Below are positions 34,505 through 43,898 of a stretch of DNA of 64,000 nucleotides, one piece after another; positions within the stretch are counted from its first letter, which is position 1; each line of letters starts with the position of its first letter. Source of the DNA: Iodobacter sp025352645 (GTDB taxonomy: Bacteria; Pseudomonadota; Gammaproteobacteria; Burkholderiales; Chitinibacteraceae); assembly GCF_033446605.1 (NCBI RefSeq), contig NZ_JAWQUO010000004.1, forward strand, positions 1 through 64,000, written 5' to 3'. The notes under the pieces were generated by a model. It was not told the DNA's origin. It ran no database searches and saw only the letters and a list, made by a program, of their open reading frames with translations. The translations under genes and the position numbers were made by a program.

Positions 34505-35056
34505 TTAGAAGCTGTAGTTTGCACCAACAGTGAATGTTGATAGTTTCAAATTTTCAATTTTTGCATATTGATTGTATTCTGCACGCAAGCTAAAGTTTTT
34601 ATTGAATGCATATTGTGCACCAATACCAAACAATGCTTTAGTTTCAGTTTTTTCATTAGATTTTGAGTAAGCGAGCACATCAGCGTTTATTTCTGCTGTT
34701 ACTTTGATACTTGCAACACCTAGACGACCAAATACGCTAAATGCATCGTTGAATGGGTAAGAAGCCAGTACAGATGCTTGTACTGCATTTGCTTTAACAG
34801 ATGCATTAGCAAGCCCGTAGTAGTTTTCTTCAGCTTTGCCAAAATCACGGTAGCCTAATTCAGCGGCTAGATATGGAGAGAACTTATACCCGCCATTAAT
34901 ACCCCAAGCGGTGTTGTTTTTGTCTAGAGAGTTATTGTTAACATCTACGGACATGTTACTGCTACCTACATCAGCTCCAATGTAAAAACCTTCAGCAAAT
35001 GCTGGCGATGCAATTAGAGTGGATAAAATTAAGGAAGCAAGAATATTTTTTTTCAT
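34505..35056 (-). CDS. Outer-membrane beta-barrel protein (OmpA/OmpW-like porin fold)
   Basis: 183 residues with a signal peptide (MKKNILASLILSTLIASPAFA). The mature part alternates hydrophobic and polar residues as in an eight-stranded barrel: GFYIGADVGSSNMS, WGINGGYKFSPYLAAELGYRD, FGRLGVASIKV, FGIGAQYAFNKNFSLRAEYN, and a terminal aromatic strand FTVGANYSF. No OmpA peptidoglycan-binding domain is present. The family is broad (adhesin, porin or stress-induced), so I do not name a function. Codons are A/T-rich compared with the neighbours. Confidence 0.8.
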   Translation of the reverse strand: MKKNILASLILSTLIASPAFAEGFYIGADVGSSNMSVDVNNNSLDKNNTAWGINGGYKFSPYLAAELGYRDFGKAEENYYGLANASVKANAVQASVLASYPFNDAFSVFGRLGVASIKVTAEINADVLAYSKSNEKTETKALFGIGAQYAFNKNFSLRAEYNQYAKIENLKLSTFTVGANYSF

Positions 35057-35265
35057 TTTTTTCTACAAAAGAATATTAAAGAGATAATTCAAGGAGTAAG
35101 TAAAACTACTTATTCCTTTTTAATTCCCATATAAATGGGGGCAAATAATAGCATTAACTTTTATGGTTTATGTTATGGTTTTTGTCGTAAATATTTCCGA
35201 GTATTAGAGGACATATGCTTTATGATGAATTATCCAATCATGCTTGCATATGCATATGGTCTGAA

Positions 35266-35303
35266 TAAAAAACGCCACTTTAATATAAAGTGGCGTTTTT
35301 TAT
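35266..35303. terminator. Terminator of argS
   Basis: AAAAACGCCACTTTA TA TAAAGTGGCGTTTTT, a perfect 15-bp inverted repeat with A and T tracts, 25 nt past the argS stop. Confidence 0.92.
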
Positions 35304-35325
35304 TTTTGGGAGCAGATACGTAAGA

Positions 35326-37041
35326 TTACATCTCCTGCAGCACTTCAATTCCCAATAAGTCCAGACCCGTTTGCATGGTTTTTGCGGCGGCCTGGCAGAG
35401 TGCCAAGCGGCTGCTACGGATATCGCCTTCGGCTTTTAGCACTGGGCAGGCGTCGTAAAAGCGCGAGAAGCGGGTGGCAAGGGTGTAGAGATAGCTGCAT
35501 AAAACGTGCGGGCAAGTGTCGTTTGCCGCTTGCTGCAGTGTATCTGGGAACTGCACTAGGATGAGTGCGAGTGCGTGTTCGGCTGGCTCGATGAGCTCGA
35601 TTTTTGCGTTGGCAGGCACTTCACCCGCCTGACGGAAGATGCTGGCGATACGGGTGTAGGCGTATTGCAGATACGGCGCGGTATTGCCTTCAAAGCTAAG
35701 CATGCTATCCCAGTCGAATACATAATCGCTAGTGCGATGCTTGGATAGATCTGAGTATTTTACCGCAGCAATACCTACTGCATGGGCGATATGCTTGCGG
35801 GTCGCCTCATCCATATTTGGATTTTTACTGCTGACTAAATCAAAGGCGCGGCTTTCCGCTTCTGAGAGTAAATCCACCAGCTTGATCAGCTCGCCACTGC
35901 GGGTTTTGAATGGTTTGCCATCATCGCCCATCATCGTGCCAAAGGCGACGTGTTCTAGGTGCGTGTCAGCAGGCACAAAGCCTGCTTTGCGAGCAAGGGT
36001 AAACAACTGCTGGAAGTGCAGCCCCTGACGGGCATCAACTACATACAGAATGCGGCTTGCACCCAGTACACCAGTGCGATAGCGGGCTGTGGCTAAATCG
36101 GATGTGGAATAAAGAAAACCACCGCCTTGCTTTTGTACAATAAAGGCGGCCGCATCACCGTCTTTATTACGGAATTCTTCAAGAAATACCACTTGTGCGC
36201 CTTGGCTTTCGGTGAGTAAACCTTGGGCACGCAGATCATCGATCACGACGGGTAAATCATCGTTATAAGAGGATTCGCCTTTCACATCATCACGGGTCAG
36301 TAATAGACCTAGCTTTTGGTAAACATCTTCGCAATGCTTCATTGAGATATTCAGGAAGCGTTGCCATAGCTCACGCACTTCAGCGTCGCCCGATTGCAGT
36401 TTCACGACATATTCGCGGGATAAATCAGCAAAAGCTGGGTCAGCATCAAAGCGTACTTTGGCAGCGCGGTAGAAGCCTTCTAAATCGCCCAGTTCTAATT
36501 CTGTATTTTGATTTTTGTTTTCCAGCATATAGGCGGTCAGCATGCCAAATTGCGTGCCCCAATCGCCTACATGATTCTGGCGGATTACTTTATGGCCCAG
36601 ATAGCCGTAAATACGGGTTAGCGAATCGCCAATAATACTGGAGCGCAAATGGCCCACGTGCATTTCTTTGGCTAGATTTGGTGAGGAGTAATCGATGACA
36701 ACGGTTTCAGCTAGGGCGACACCGGCGCCTAATTTTGCATCTGTGTGTTGCTCAGCTAGTGTCTTGCTTAAGTACTCATTACTTAAAGTAATATTAATAA
36801 AGCCAGGGCCAGCAATTTCAAGCTTATCGGCAATGCCTGCCAGATCAACACAGGCCACAACTTGCTCTGCCAGCTGGCGTGGATTCATTTTAAGTGCTTT
36901 GGCCGCCCCCATAATGCCATTGGCTTGATAGTCGCCAAATTCAGGCTTTGATGCCATTTGAATATTTGGAGTGGCATCCGGTGCGCCAACTTGGGCTAGC
37001 GCAGCGGCAAAACGGGATGAGATTAGGTGGTGAACGGCCAT
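35326..37041 (-). CDS. argS: Arginyl-tRNA synthetase
   Basis: Charges tRNA-Arg. 571 residues. The N-terminal Add1-like domain (KPEFGDYQANGIMGAAK), the HIGH-type site SPNLAKEMHVGHLRSSIIGD, the MMGDDGKPFKTRSGE segment and the C-terminal DALR anticodon-binding region (AALILVQFP, YLYTLATRFSRFYDACPV) are all present. Monocistronic. Confidence 0.98.
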   Translation of the reverse strand: MAVHHLISSRFAAALAQVGAPDATPNIQMASKPEFGDYQANGIMGAAKALKMNPRQLAEQVVACVDLAGIADKLEIAGPGFINITLSNEYLSKTLAEQHTDAKLGAGVALAETVVIDYSSPNLAKEMHVGHLRSSIIGDSLTRIYGYLGHKVIRQNHVGDWGTQFGMLTAYMLENKNQNTELELGDLEGFYRAAKVRFDADPAFADLSREYVVKLQSGDAEVRELWQRFLNISMKHCEDVYQKLGLLLTRDDVKGESSYNDDLPVVIDDLRAQGLLTESQGAQVVFLEEFRNKDGDAAAFIVQKQGGGFLYSTSDLATARYRTGVLGASRILYVVDARQGLHFQQLFTLARKAGFVPADTHLEHVAFGTMMGDDGKPFKTRSGELIKLVDLLSEAESRAFDLVSSKNPNMDEATRKHIAHAVGIAAVKYSDLSKHRTSDYVFDWDSMLSFEGNTAPYLQYAYTRIASIFRQAGEVPANAKIELIEPAEHALALILVQFPDTLQQAANDTCPHVLCSYLYTLATRFSRFYDACPVLKAEGDIRSSRLALCQAAAKTMQTGLDLLGIEVLQEM

Positions 37042-37382
37042 AATGGATACTCGGTATGAATTTAGCCTCTATTGTAATCTCAATTAGCCGCTGGCGATCA
37101 GCTACTTAAGCAAAGCAATTTAGAATACTAAATGTCTATGGCCGTGATAAATACCGATGATGAGATTCGATAATATTTTGTTTGTAGCTCGATGAGAAAG
37201 CTAATTTGCAAGGATAGCTTTGCTACAAAAGCTATTTATAGAGGGGTTTATTTCACAGAATGGATTGATAAGCACGATCAAGGCTTGGCAATGCTTGCTA
37301 AGCACTCTATTCTTAAATGAAAAATAGCATGTTACTGGCAGGGTGCCGCTGTGAAGCATTTGTTTGAACTAGGGATACATTA
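37042..37382. other. Gene-free region between argS and the HD-GYP gene
   Basis: 341 bp, A/T-rich, between divergent genes, so it should hold both promoters. One small inverted repeat, ATAGCTTT GCTAC AAAAGCTAT, at 37214-37235. None of the A-E repeats occurs here and no convincing promoter could be assigned by eye. Confidence 0.5.
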
Positions 37383-38969
37383 ATGGCACTAGATCAAAAT
37401 GAAGATTGGATGTTAGAGGATGACGAGGACGAGTCGTTAGCCTCAGGGCTAATTGTACGTCAGCCTTGGAAACTGCTGATTGTGGACGATGAGCCTGATG
37501 TTCATCGGGCTACGGTCTTGGCATTAAAAAACATTACATATAAAGGCCGTGGCCTAGAAATTTTGCATGCTTATTCTGGGCAGCAAGGTTTTGAGGTATT
37601 GGGCTCTAATACAGATATTGCTTTAACTATATTAGATGTAGTGATGGAAACCGATGACGCTGGTCTGCGTTTAGTTAAGCGTATTCGTGATGAGCTAGGC
37701 AATCAATTAGTGCGTATTGTTTTGCGCACCGGGCAGCCTGGGCATGCGCCAGAGCAGCAGGTGGTGCTTGAATACGATATTAATGATTACAAAACTAAAA
37801 CTGAACTCGTTGCTAATAAAATATTTACCACGGTCATTGCTTCTTTACGTAGCTTTGAAAGCCTGCATGCCCTAGAAAAAAGCAGCCAAGGCTTAGCAAA
37901 GATATTGGAAGGGGCAACCAATCTTTATCAATTGCATTCATTAAAAGAATTTGCCTCTGGTGTGTTAAAGCAAATTGGTGCAATTCTAAATTTAGGCGAA
38001 CATGGCATGCTATGTGCCCAGTCTAAAAGCGATCAGCAGTGCTTAGAGATTCTGGCAGCTACGGGCCCATTTAGCTCGCTATTAGATGGTGATATGTTGC
38101 CTGAGGATAGCCATTTATTATTGGCCTTAAATACAGCATTAAAAACTAAATGCAGCCAATCTAATTATCCCTATGAAATTTTATATATTGCAGGCCGTAA
38201 TAGTTATGATTTTGTAGTGCATTTTTCTCCGCCTTGGCCATTAGAGATGGTGGACAGAAATCTATTAGATATTTTCTGTGAACGTATTTCTGCGGCAATG
38301 GATAATCTTTATCTTTACCAGCAATTACGCCGTTCTCAAGAGGCCACGGTGATGGCTTTGGCCGATTTAGGCGAGTTTCGAGATCAAACCACTGGGGACC
38401 ACGTATTGCGGGTGCAAAGGCTGACCGATGCAATTGCTGGGCGTTTAAAAGCCAAAAATGCTTTTCCTGATGAAATGGATAATGCGTTTATGGAAATGGT
38501 GGGTATGGCAAGTATTTTGCATGATGTGGGCAAGGTGGGAACGCCAGATCATATTTTGTTTAAGCCTGGCCGCTTGACCCCAGAAGAGCGCGAAATCATG
38601 AATCAGCACGCACCGATGGGGGCACAAATTTTAGCTAGAACGGTGGCGCTGGTTGAGGGTACAACTTATTTATCTTTAGGTGCGGAAATAGCGGCAGGGC
38701 ATCATGAGCATTTCGATGGCAATGGCTACCCCTTGGGCGCTAAGGATTACGAGATTCCGCTTTCGGCCCGCATTGTTGCTTTGGTGGATGTGTTTGATGC
38801 TTTGCTGCATAAGCGCCCGTACAAAGAGCCTTGGCCTTTAGAAGAAACAATGGCTTATATTCGCGAGCGCTCTGGCACCCAGTTTGATCCGCAGGTGGTG
38901 TCGGCTTTGGATGAGGTAGTGGCGGAAGGCTTGTTGCCTTTGGATTTGTTGCAGGACCCTGCTGATTGA
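37383..38969 (+). CDS. Response regulator with DUF3369 and HD-GYP domains
   Basis: 528 residues. A receiver domain at about residues 29-150 has the phospho-acceptor Asp85 in ILDVVMET; a DUF3369 sensor-like domain follows (about 170-330), then an HD-GYP phosphodiesterase domain (about 345-515) with ILHDVGKVGTPDHILFKPG, the HHEHFDGNGYP motif and ALVDVFDAL. All HD-GYP catalytic histidines and aspartates seem present, so it probably hydrolyses cyclic di-GMP in response to a histidine kinase encoded elsewhere. The stop codon is inside a large palindrome. Confidence 0.93.
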   Translation: MALDQNEDWMLEDDEDESLASGLIVRQPWKLLIVDDEPDVHRATVLALKNITYKGRGLEILHAYSGQQGFEVLGSNTDIALTILDVVMETDDAGLRLVKRIRDELGNQLVRIVLRTGQPGHAPEQQVVLEYDINDYKTKTELVANKIFTTVIASLRSFESLHALEKSSQGLAKILEGATNLYQLHSLKEFASGVLKQIGAILNLGEHGMLCAQSKSDQQCLEILAATGPFSSLLDGDMLPEDSHLLLALNTALKTKCSQSNYPYEILYIAGRNSYDFVVHFSPPWPLEMVDRNLLDIFCERISAAMDNLYLYQQLRRSQEATVMALADLGEFRDQTTGDHVLRVQRLTDAIAGRLKAKNAFPDEMDNAFMEMVGMASILHDVGKVGTPDHILFKPGRLTPEEREIMNQHAPMGAQILARTVALVEGTTYLSLGAEIAAGHHEHFDGNGYPLGAKDYEIPLSARIVALVDVFDALLHKRPYKEPWPLEETMAYIRERSGTQFDPQVVSALDEVVAEGLLPLDLLQDPAD

Positions 38970-38998
38970 GAGGGCACGGCATGCCGTGCCCTCTCAAT
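38965..38998. repeat. Palindrome across the HD-GYP stop codon (GGGCACGGCATGCCGTGCCC)
   Basis: ATTGAGAGGGCACGGCATGC and its perfect complement form a 34-bp palindrome. The TGA stop of the HD-GYP gene (38967-38969) is inside it, and the convergent ABC ATPase gene ends 2 nt after it. A second copy of the 20-bp core follows the sugar-binding gene at 42276. Confidence 0.85.
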
Positions 38999-38999
38999 C

Positions 39000-40124
39000 T
39001 TATTTGGTTTTAGACGTACTCATATTGCCGGGCTTGAGCCGTGGCAGGGCAAGGCCATCTTGATTAAAGACATGGAAGGCAGCCGCAGGCGCGGATACTT
39101 CTAGTGTATCGCCCAGATTTACTTCTCTATCCCCATCCCCACGCACCACAATATCTTGCCCATTTGCTAGGGTGATATACACGTAATTGGCCTCGCCTAA
39201 GTGCTCAACAATACTCACCGTGCCACTAAAGCGCTCATTGTGGCGAGCATCTTCGGCGAGATGCTCGGCGCGAATGCCCACTTTAACCAAGTCTCCGGGC
39301 TTGGCGCTGCTGCCATTTACTTCGGCAATGATTTTATCGCCTGTTGCCAGCTCGATTTCTACATTTTGGCTGGATGCCTGCAGCACCATGCCATCGATCA
39401 GATTCATTTTGGGCGAGCCAATAAAAGTGGCCACAAACAAATTGGCCGGCTGTTGGTATAGCTCGAGCGGGGTACCAGCTTGCTGGATTTTGCAATCGCT
39501 CATCACCACAATTTTATCCCCCAGCGTCATTGCTTCGACCTGATCGTGGGTGACGTAAACAATAGTGGCATTTAGGCTGCGATGCAGTTTGGCGATTTCT
39601 AAACGGGTTTGTACCCTGAGTGACGCATCCAGATTAGAAAGCGGCTCATCAAATAAAAATAGCTTAGGCTCACGCACAATCGCTCGGCCAATTGCCACGC
39701 GCTGGCGCTGCCCGCCGGATAGCTCACGCGGTAGGCGCTCTAGCAGATGGTCAATTTTTAAAATACCGGCGGCGTGGTGGATGCGCTTTTCAATAGCGGC
39801 TTTGTCTTCACCGGCCACACGCAGGCCAAACGCCATGTTTTTATACACATTCATATGTGGATACAGCGCGTAGCTTTGGAAAACCATGGCAATGCCACGC
39901 TCGGCGGGCGGTAGATTATTAACCACTTTATCGTCGATCAGCATCTCGCCGCCACTGATGCTTTCTAGGCCGGAGAGCATGCGTAGCAGGGTGGATTTGC
40001 CACAGCCTGAAGGGCCAACTAAAACTACAAATTCACCGTGTTTAATATCCAGATTAATATCGGTCAGAATCTGGGTTTTTTTGTCGTAAGATTTGCTTAA
40101 GTGATTGAGTTTTACAGTTGCCAT
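39000..40124 (-). CDS. Sugar ABC transporter ATP-binding protein (UgpC/MalK family)
   Basis: 374 residues from the ATG at 40124, which has GGAG about 7 nt upstream (the ATG at 40136 would lack one). Walker A GPSGCGKST, signature LSGGQRQRV, Walker B LFLFDEPLSNLD, H-loop VTHDQVEA, then a C-terminal OB/TOBE regulatory region (VGIRAEHLAED, NGQDIVVRGDGD). It energises the two permeases upstream. Commonly called UgpC, MsmK or GtsD. Confidence 0.92.
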   Translation of the reverse strand: MATVKLNHLSKSYDKKTQILTDINLDIKHGEFVVLVGPSGCGKSTLLRMLSGLESISGGEMLIDDKVVNNLPPAERGIAMVFQSYALYPHMNVYKNMAFGLRVAGEDKAAIEKRIHHAAGILKIDHLLERLPRELSGGQRQRVAIGRAIVREPKLFLFDEPLSNLDASLRVQTRLEIAKLHRSLNATIVYVTHDQVEAMTLGDKIVVMSDCKIQQAGTPLELYQQPANLFVATFIGSPKMNLIDGMVLQASSQNVEIELATGDKIIAEVNGSSAKPGDLVKVGIRAEHLAEDARHNERFSGTVSIVEHLGEANYVYITLANGQDIVVRGDGDREVNLGDTLEVSAPAAAFHVFNQDGLALPRLKPGNMSTSKTK

Positions 40125-40156
40125 TACATGCTCCATGAAGGGCCGGAATAAGAGAG

Positions 40157-40216
40157 GGTTTTCTCTGTGAAACTCCGCGTCCTCTGTGTTCTCTGTGGTT
40201 CAAGATTTGGGTTTTA
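40157..40216 (-). repeat. Family A intergenic repeat, copy 7 (single arm)
   Basis: On the minus strand AAAACCCAAATCTTGAACCA, then CAGAGAACACAGAGGACGCG and GAGTTTCACAGAGAAAACC, beginning about 10 nt after the permease stop and ending 30 bp before the ATPase start. Confidence 0.87.
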
Positions 40217-40226
40217 TAGCCAAAGT

Positions 40227-41057
40227 TTATTTAACCGCACCGGAAGTCAGGCCGCGGATCAGTTGTCTTGAGAAAATCACATACATAATCAGCACTGGAA
40301 TCACTGCTAGGCTTAGTGCTGCTAGTACCGAATTCCAATCGGTGACGTACTGTCCAATAAACTGCTGCACGCCCAGCGTGACGGTTTTGCTGGAATCGCC
40401 TGGGGCTAAAATCAGCGGAAACCAGAGGTCATTCCAGACTGGGATCATGGTAAACACCGCCACGGTGGCCACTGCAGGGCGAATCAGTGGCAGGATAATC
40501 TGGAAGAAAATTTTGAACTCCCCCACGCCATCGCAGCGCGCCGCTTCTTTTAGCTCTTTGGGTACTTGAGCAATAAATTCGCTGAGAATCATCACCGCCA
40601 GTGGCAGGCCTTGGGCGGTGTAAACCAGCACCAGCGCGGTGAGGGTGTTGATTAGATCTAGCTTTACGATCAGCTCTAAGATTGAAACGGTGCCAAGGCG
40701 GATTGGCACCATAATGCCGATGGCCAGAAACAGCGCCAGCAGGCGGTTGCCGCGAAACTTGTATTCAGATAAGGCCCATGCGGCCATCGCGCCAAACAGC
40801 AAAATCAGCGCCAGCGAAATCAGCGTTACCGACAAGCTGTTGCCAAAATAAAGCAAGAAATCAGACTTGGCTAAAACCTTTTGAAAGCCGATCAGGGAGA
40901 AGGTGTCGCTATTGGGCAGCGCCAGCGGGTCATCAAAAATGGCCGAGCGGCTTTTTACCGAGTTAATCAGGATCAGTAGGATAGGAAACAGCGCCAGTAG
41001 CGTGTAGCAGAGCAAAGTCAGCTGCACCACCAGGCCCCCAGTTTTGAGTTTTTTCAT
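40227..41057 (-). CDS. Sugar ABC transporter permease (MalG type)
   Basis: 276 residues, six hydrophobic segments, with the MalG/CUT1 EAA loop KEAARCDGVGEFKIFFQIILP near the C-terminus. It begins with a single long transmembrane start (TLLCYTLLALFPILLILINSV). It pairs with the other permease. An ATG at 41057 follows a GAACACGATG region with a weak ribosome site. It is 197 bp downstream of the first permease; that gap contains a family D repeat, not a gene. Confidence 0.9.
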   Translation of the reverse strand: MKKLKTGGLVVQLTLLCYTLLALFPILLILINSVKSRSAIFDDPLALPNSDTFSLIGFQKVLAKSDFLLYFGNSLSVTLISLALILLFGAMAAWALSEYKFRGNRLLALFLAIGIMVPIRLGTVSILELIVKLDLINTLTALVLVYTAQGLPLAVMILSEFIAQVPKELKEAARCDGVGEFKIFFQIILPLIRPAVATVAVFTMIPVWNDLWFPLILAPGDSSKTVTLGVQQFIGQYVTDWNSVLAALSLAVIPVLIMYVIFSRQLIRGLTSGAVK

Positions 41058-41089
41058 CGTGTTCTCACTTTAATAGCTAACAAAGCATC

Positions 41090-41212
41090 GTAGGATCGTA
41101 GATCGTAGGGGGGCACAGTTTCATCGTGGCCCACGCGGCAGCCAGCATTCACCCAGAGCGCTAGCGACTTCTACCCCACGCGTGGGCACAAAATCGTGTC
41201 CACCCTACGACT
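41090..41212. repeat. Family D palindromic repeat, copy 3
   Basis: TCGTAGGGGGGCACAGTTTC then CATCGTGGCCCACGCG at 41103-41138 faces CGCGTGGGCACAAAATCGTG then TCCACCCTACGA at 41179-41210. A short tandem GATCGTAG repeat precedes it (41092-41108). It starts about 40 nt after the first permease stop. Confidence 0.75.
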
Positions 41213-41254
41213 CTGTATGCACAGAATTTTTAGGCATTTTTTTTATATAAAAAC

Positions 41255-42169
41255 TTACAACTCAAACCTTTGCAGTTTGCGTTGTACCAAGAAGAAATAA
41301 GCGCCTACGCCGCTCAGAATCACTAAGAACATCATGGTGGCGACGGCTGCGCCCATGGTGGGGCTGCCAATCTGGCTTTGGTAGCCAAAAAAGGTGCGGT
41401 AAAACAGCGTGCCCAAGATATCCGTGCTGTAGTTGGGGCCAGCAATCGCGCCTTTCACAGAGTAAATCAGATCAAACGCATTAAAGTTGCCAACAAAGGT
41501 CAGAATGGTGACAAGCCCTAGCGTGGGCAGAATGAGCGGCAGCTTGATTTCCCAGAAAATACGTAAGCTGCTTGCGCCTTCAACGTGGGCGGCTTCGACG
41601 ATATCTTCAGGCACGGCAAGCAGCGCGGCATAAATCAGCATCATTGGAATGCCAACAAACTGCCAGACTGAGATCATGGCTAGCGTAATTAGCGCCGATC
41701 CTTCATTACCTAAAAATGGCGCAAAGTAATCCGCTAAGCCAGCGAAGCCCATCAGTTTTTCACCCACTCCCCACAGCGGCGAAAGAATCAGTTGCCAGAT
41801 AAAACCAATAATCACTACAGATAGTAGGGTGGGTAAGAAAATCAGCGTGCGGTAGGTTTTTGCGCCTTTTAAGCTTTTTAGACTGAGCAGCGTGGCCAGC
41901 AATAAGCCAATCGGGTTTTGGATGAGTAGGTGCAGTAAAAAGAATTTACAGTTATTCCACATCGCGTTCCAAAACGCGTGTGACCATTCTGGATCAAACA
42001 AAATGGTGTAATAGTTGGCTAGGCCAGCAAAGCTTTGCTGGCCGGTTTCACTGGTGGTGAAAAAGCCGAGGCGTAAGGTATCGAGCAGGGGTAGGGCGCT
42101 AAATACGGAATAGATCAGCACTGCGGGGGTAAGGAACACCACGATATGCCAGGGAAAATGACGCCGCAT
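41255..42169 (-). CDS. Sugar ABC transporter permease (MalF/LacF type)
   Basis: 304 residues from the ATG at 42169, which has GGAGACACG upstream; the open frame to 42286 is a spurious extension. CUT1 permease features: LPLLDTLRLGF, the EAA loop EAAHVEGASSLRIFWEIKLP and the terminal transmembrane helices. It sits 135 bp after the binding-protein gene. Confidence 0.9.
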   Translation of the reverse strand: MRRHFPWHIVVFLTPAVLIYSVFSALPLLDTLRLGFFTTSETGQQSFAGLANYYTILFDPEWSHAFWNAMWNNCKFFLLHLLIQNPIGLLLATLLSLKSLKGAKTYRTLIFLPTLLSVVIIGFIWQLILSPLWGVGEKLMGFAGLADYFAPFLGNEGSALITLAMISVWQFVGIPMMLIYAALLAVPEDIVEAAHVEGASSLRIFWEIKLPLILPTLGLVTILTFVGNFNAFDLIYSVKGAIAGPNYSTDILGTLFYRTFFGYQSQIGSPTMGAAVATMMFLVILSGVGAYFFLVQRKLQRFEL

Positions 42170-42275
42170 GACGTGTCTCCAAAAAAATGTCGGCAGCGAT
42201 GTCGCCGCCGACCAAGATTCACAGTCGAGTGTGAAGAGGAAGAACAAAAATATTGTGGCTCTGCGGGTATTGCGT

Positions 42276-42297
42276 GGGCACGGCATGCCGTGCCCCT
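42276..42297. repeat. Palindromic repeat after the sugar-binding-protein gene
   Basis: TGGGCACGGCATGCCGTGCC with flanking GTAGGGG on one side, starting 6 nt after the stop codon. The core is identical to that at 38965-38998. Confidence 0.85.
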
Positions 42298-42303
42298 ACA
42301 GCA

Positions 42304-43551
42304 TTATTTCTGTTGTGGTTTGTACCATTTAGCAAAGCCAGCTTGCACTTGGGCTGCGGCTTCTTTTGGTGCGAGTTTGCCGTTCAATACTTGGCTGTTT
42401 ACGTTCCACAGCTGGTTTTCCATCGAAGGCTCGCCACGGTTGAGTACTTGTGCGTTGAGGCGAATGGTTGAGCCGCAGCTCTTACGCCATTCCAGCATTT
42501 GCTTAGCCACTGGGTCTTTCACCGTGATCAGGTGGTTAGACAGGCTAAAGAAGCCGGTTACTTTATTGGTGTAAAGATCCGCAAATTCTTGCGAAGCCAG
42601 CCAAGACAAAAATTTATAAGCGTCTTCTTTGTTCTTAGACTTGCTGTTTACGCCCATGCCGATATCGGTATGGTCAGAGATCTCGCACTTGTCGCCAGCC
42701 TTAGGTACAGGTGGTGGGAATGCGCCAAACTCAAAACCGGCTTCTTTATTAAAGTAAGCGATGTCCCATGAGCCGGTTGGGTAGATGGCGGCTTTACCCA
42801 TGGCAAATAGATTTTGGCTGTCAGCATAAGTTTGTGCCGATGCGCCTTTCGATAGGTATGGAGCCCATTTGCTCATTGCATCCCAAGCCGCTACAAATTG
42901 CGGATCAGTGAATTTAGATTTGCCAGAGATCAGTGCCTTGCGGCCTACTTCGCCCTTCCAGTAAGGCGCGCCTACGCTGGTAAAGACAATTTGATTAGAT
43001 TCCCACTGATCTGCCGTGCCTAGGGCGATAGGGGTGTATTTACCACCTTTTTTAATAGCTTCGTTCACCTTTAAGAATTCATCGGTGGTTTTGGGTGGGT
43101 TAAGGCCTAATTCTTTGAAAATCTTTTTATTGTAGAAAAAGCCATGAATCACAGACGCCATCGGCATGCAAAATGCATCTTTACCATCATCGGTTTGCCA
43201 CGCTACTTTGGCTGAAGCAGGAAAGCTTTCCATGCCTGCCTTGCCGTCGAGCTTATCTAAGCTGCCTTTTTTGTAATTGGCGAGCGACACATCAAACGGG
43301 CGGCAAGTAATCAGATCACCCGCAGTGCCACCGGCCAGACGCGCTGTTAGGCTAGAGTCATATTCAGTAGGGGTGGTTGGGGCAAACTTGACTTGAATCG
43401 CTGGGAATTTTTTATTGAAAGCAGGAAGCAAAACTTCTTCCCACAGTGCTTTATCATCTACGCGCCAAGATTCAATGGTTAATGTGCCTGCTTGGGCAGT
43501 GCCTGCAGCAAGTAATGCGGCCATGATGGCGCTTCGAGCAAATGTGTTCAT
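42304..43551 (-). CDS. Sugar ABC transporter substrate-binding protein
   Basis: 415 residues with a signal peptide (MNTFARSAIMAALLAAGTAQA). SBP_bac_1 features: LTIESWRVDDKALWEEVLLPAF, the GGTAGDLITCRPFD hinge region, ALGTADQWESN and the aromatic WDIAYFNKEAG binding segment. The nearest characterised group I recognise is CUT1 glucose/mannose or oligosaccharide binders, but the sugar cannot be told from sequence alone. First gene of the four-gene importer. Confidence 0.9.
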   Translation of the reverse strand: MNTFARSAIMAALLAAGTAQAGTLTIESWRVDDKALWEEVLLPAFNKKFPAIQVKFAPTTPTEYDSSLTARLAGGTAGDLITCRPFDVSLANYKKGSLDKLDGKAGMESFPASAKVAWQTDDGKDAFCMPMASVIHGFFYNKKIFKELGLNPPKTTDEFLKVNEAIKKGGKYTPIALGTADQWESNQIVFTSVGAPYWKGEVGRKALISGKSKFTDPQFVAAWDAMSKWAPYLSKGASAQTYADSQNLFAMGKAAIYPTGSWDIAYFNKEAGFEFGAFPPPVPKAGDKCEISDHTDIGMGVNSKSKNKEDAYKFLSWLASQEFADLYTNKVTGFFSLSNHLITVKDPVAKQMLEWRKSCGSTIRLNAQVLNRGEPSMENQLWNVNSQVLNGKLAPKEAAAQVQAGFAKWYKPQQK

Positions 43552-43898
43552 GTAGTGACTCTCCTCAGGGTTGGCCGCAGTAGCTGTTATTTATACGCTT
43601 TGTGCGCGGCGAAATGACAATAGCACCCTTGAAAATGTGACACCAAATGGCATTTTTTGGCTGTTGTTTTTATTGTAACTATTTGATATAAAACAATATT
43701 TTGTTTTTGGTGATAGATGGGGCGTTACATTTCTTTACGTAGCTTGTTGCGAGCATGCTTATTAAAGTCGCCCTGATGTTCGCTTTACTGTATTTCTAAG
43801 TAAGATCAATTCAATATTGCATGCAACATTTTTTTACAAATCAGCATGATTGCTTACGTTATAGTCCGCTGCGCACATCTAACCTGAAAGAGATTCTG
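43552..43898. promoter_or_regulatory. Divergent control region between the sugar importer and its presumed sensor operon
   Basis: 347 bp, A/T-rich, gene-free. It should contain the promoter of the leftward importer and of the rightward binding-protein/two-component genes, and so probably the response-regulator binding sites. I see no strong direct repeat that I would name as an operator. Confidence 0.55.

Noticed and set aside
35135..35323. A 62-codon open frame between the porin-like gene and argS
   Set aside because: It runs across the argS terminator hairpin and has no recognisable features.
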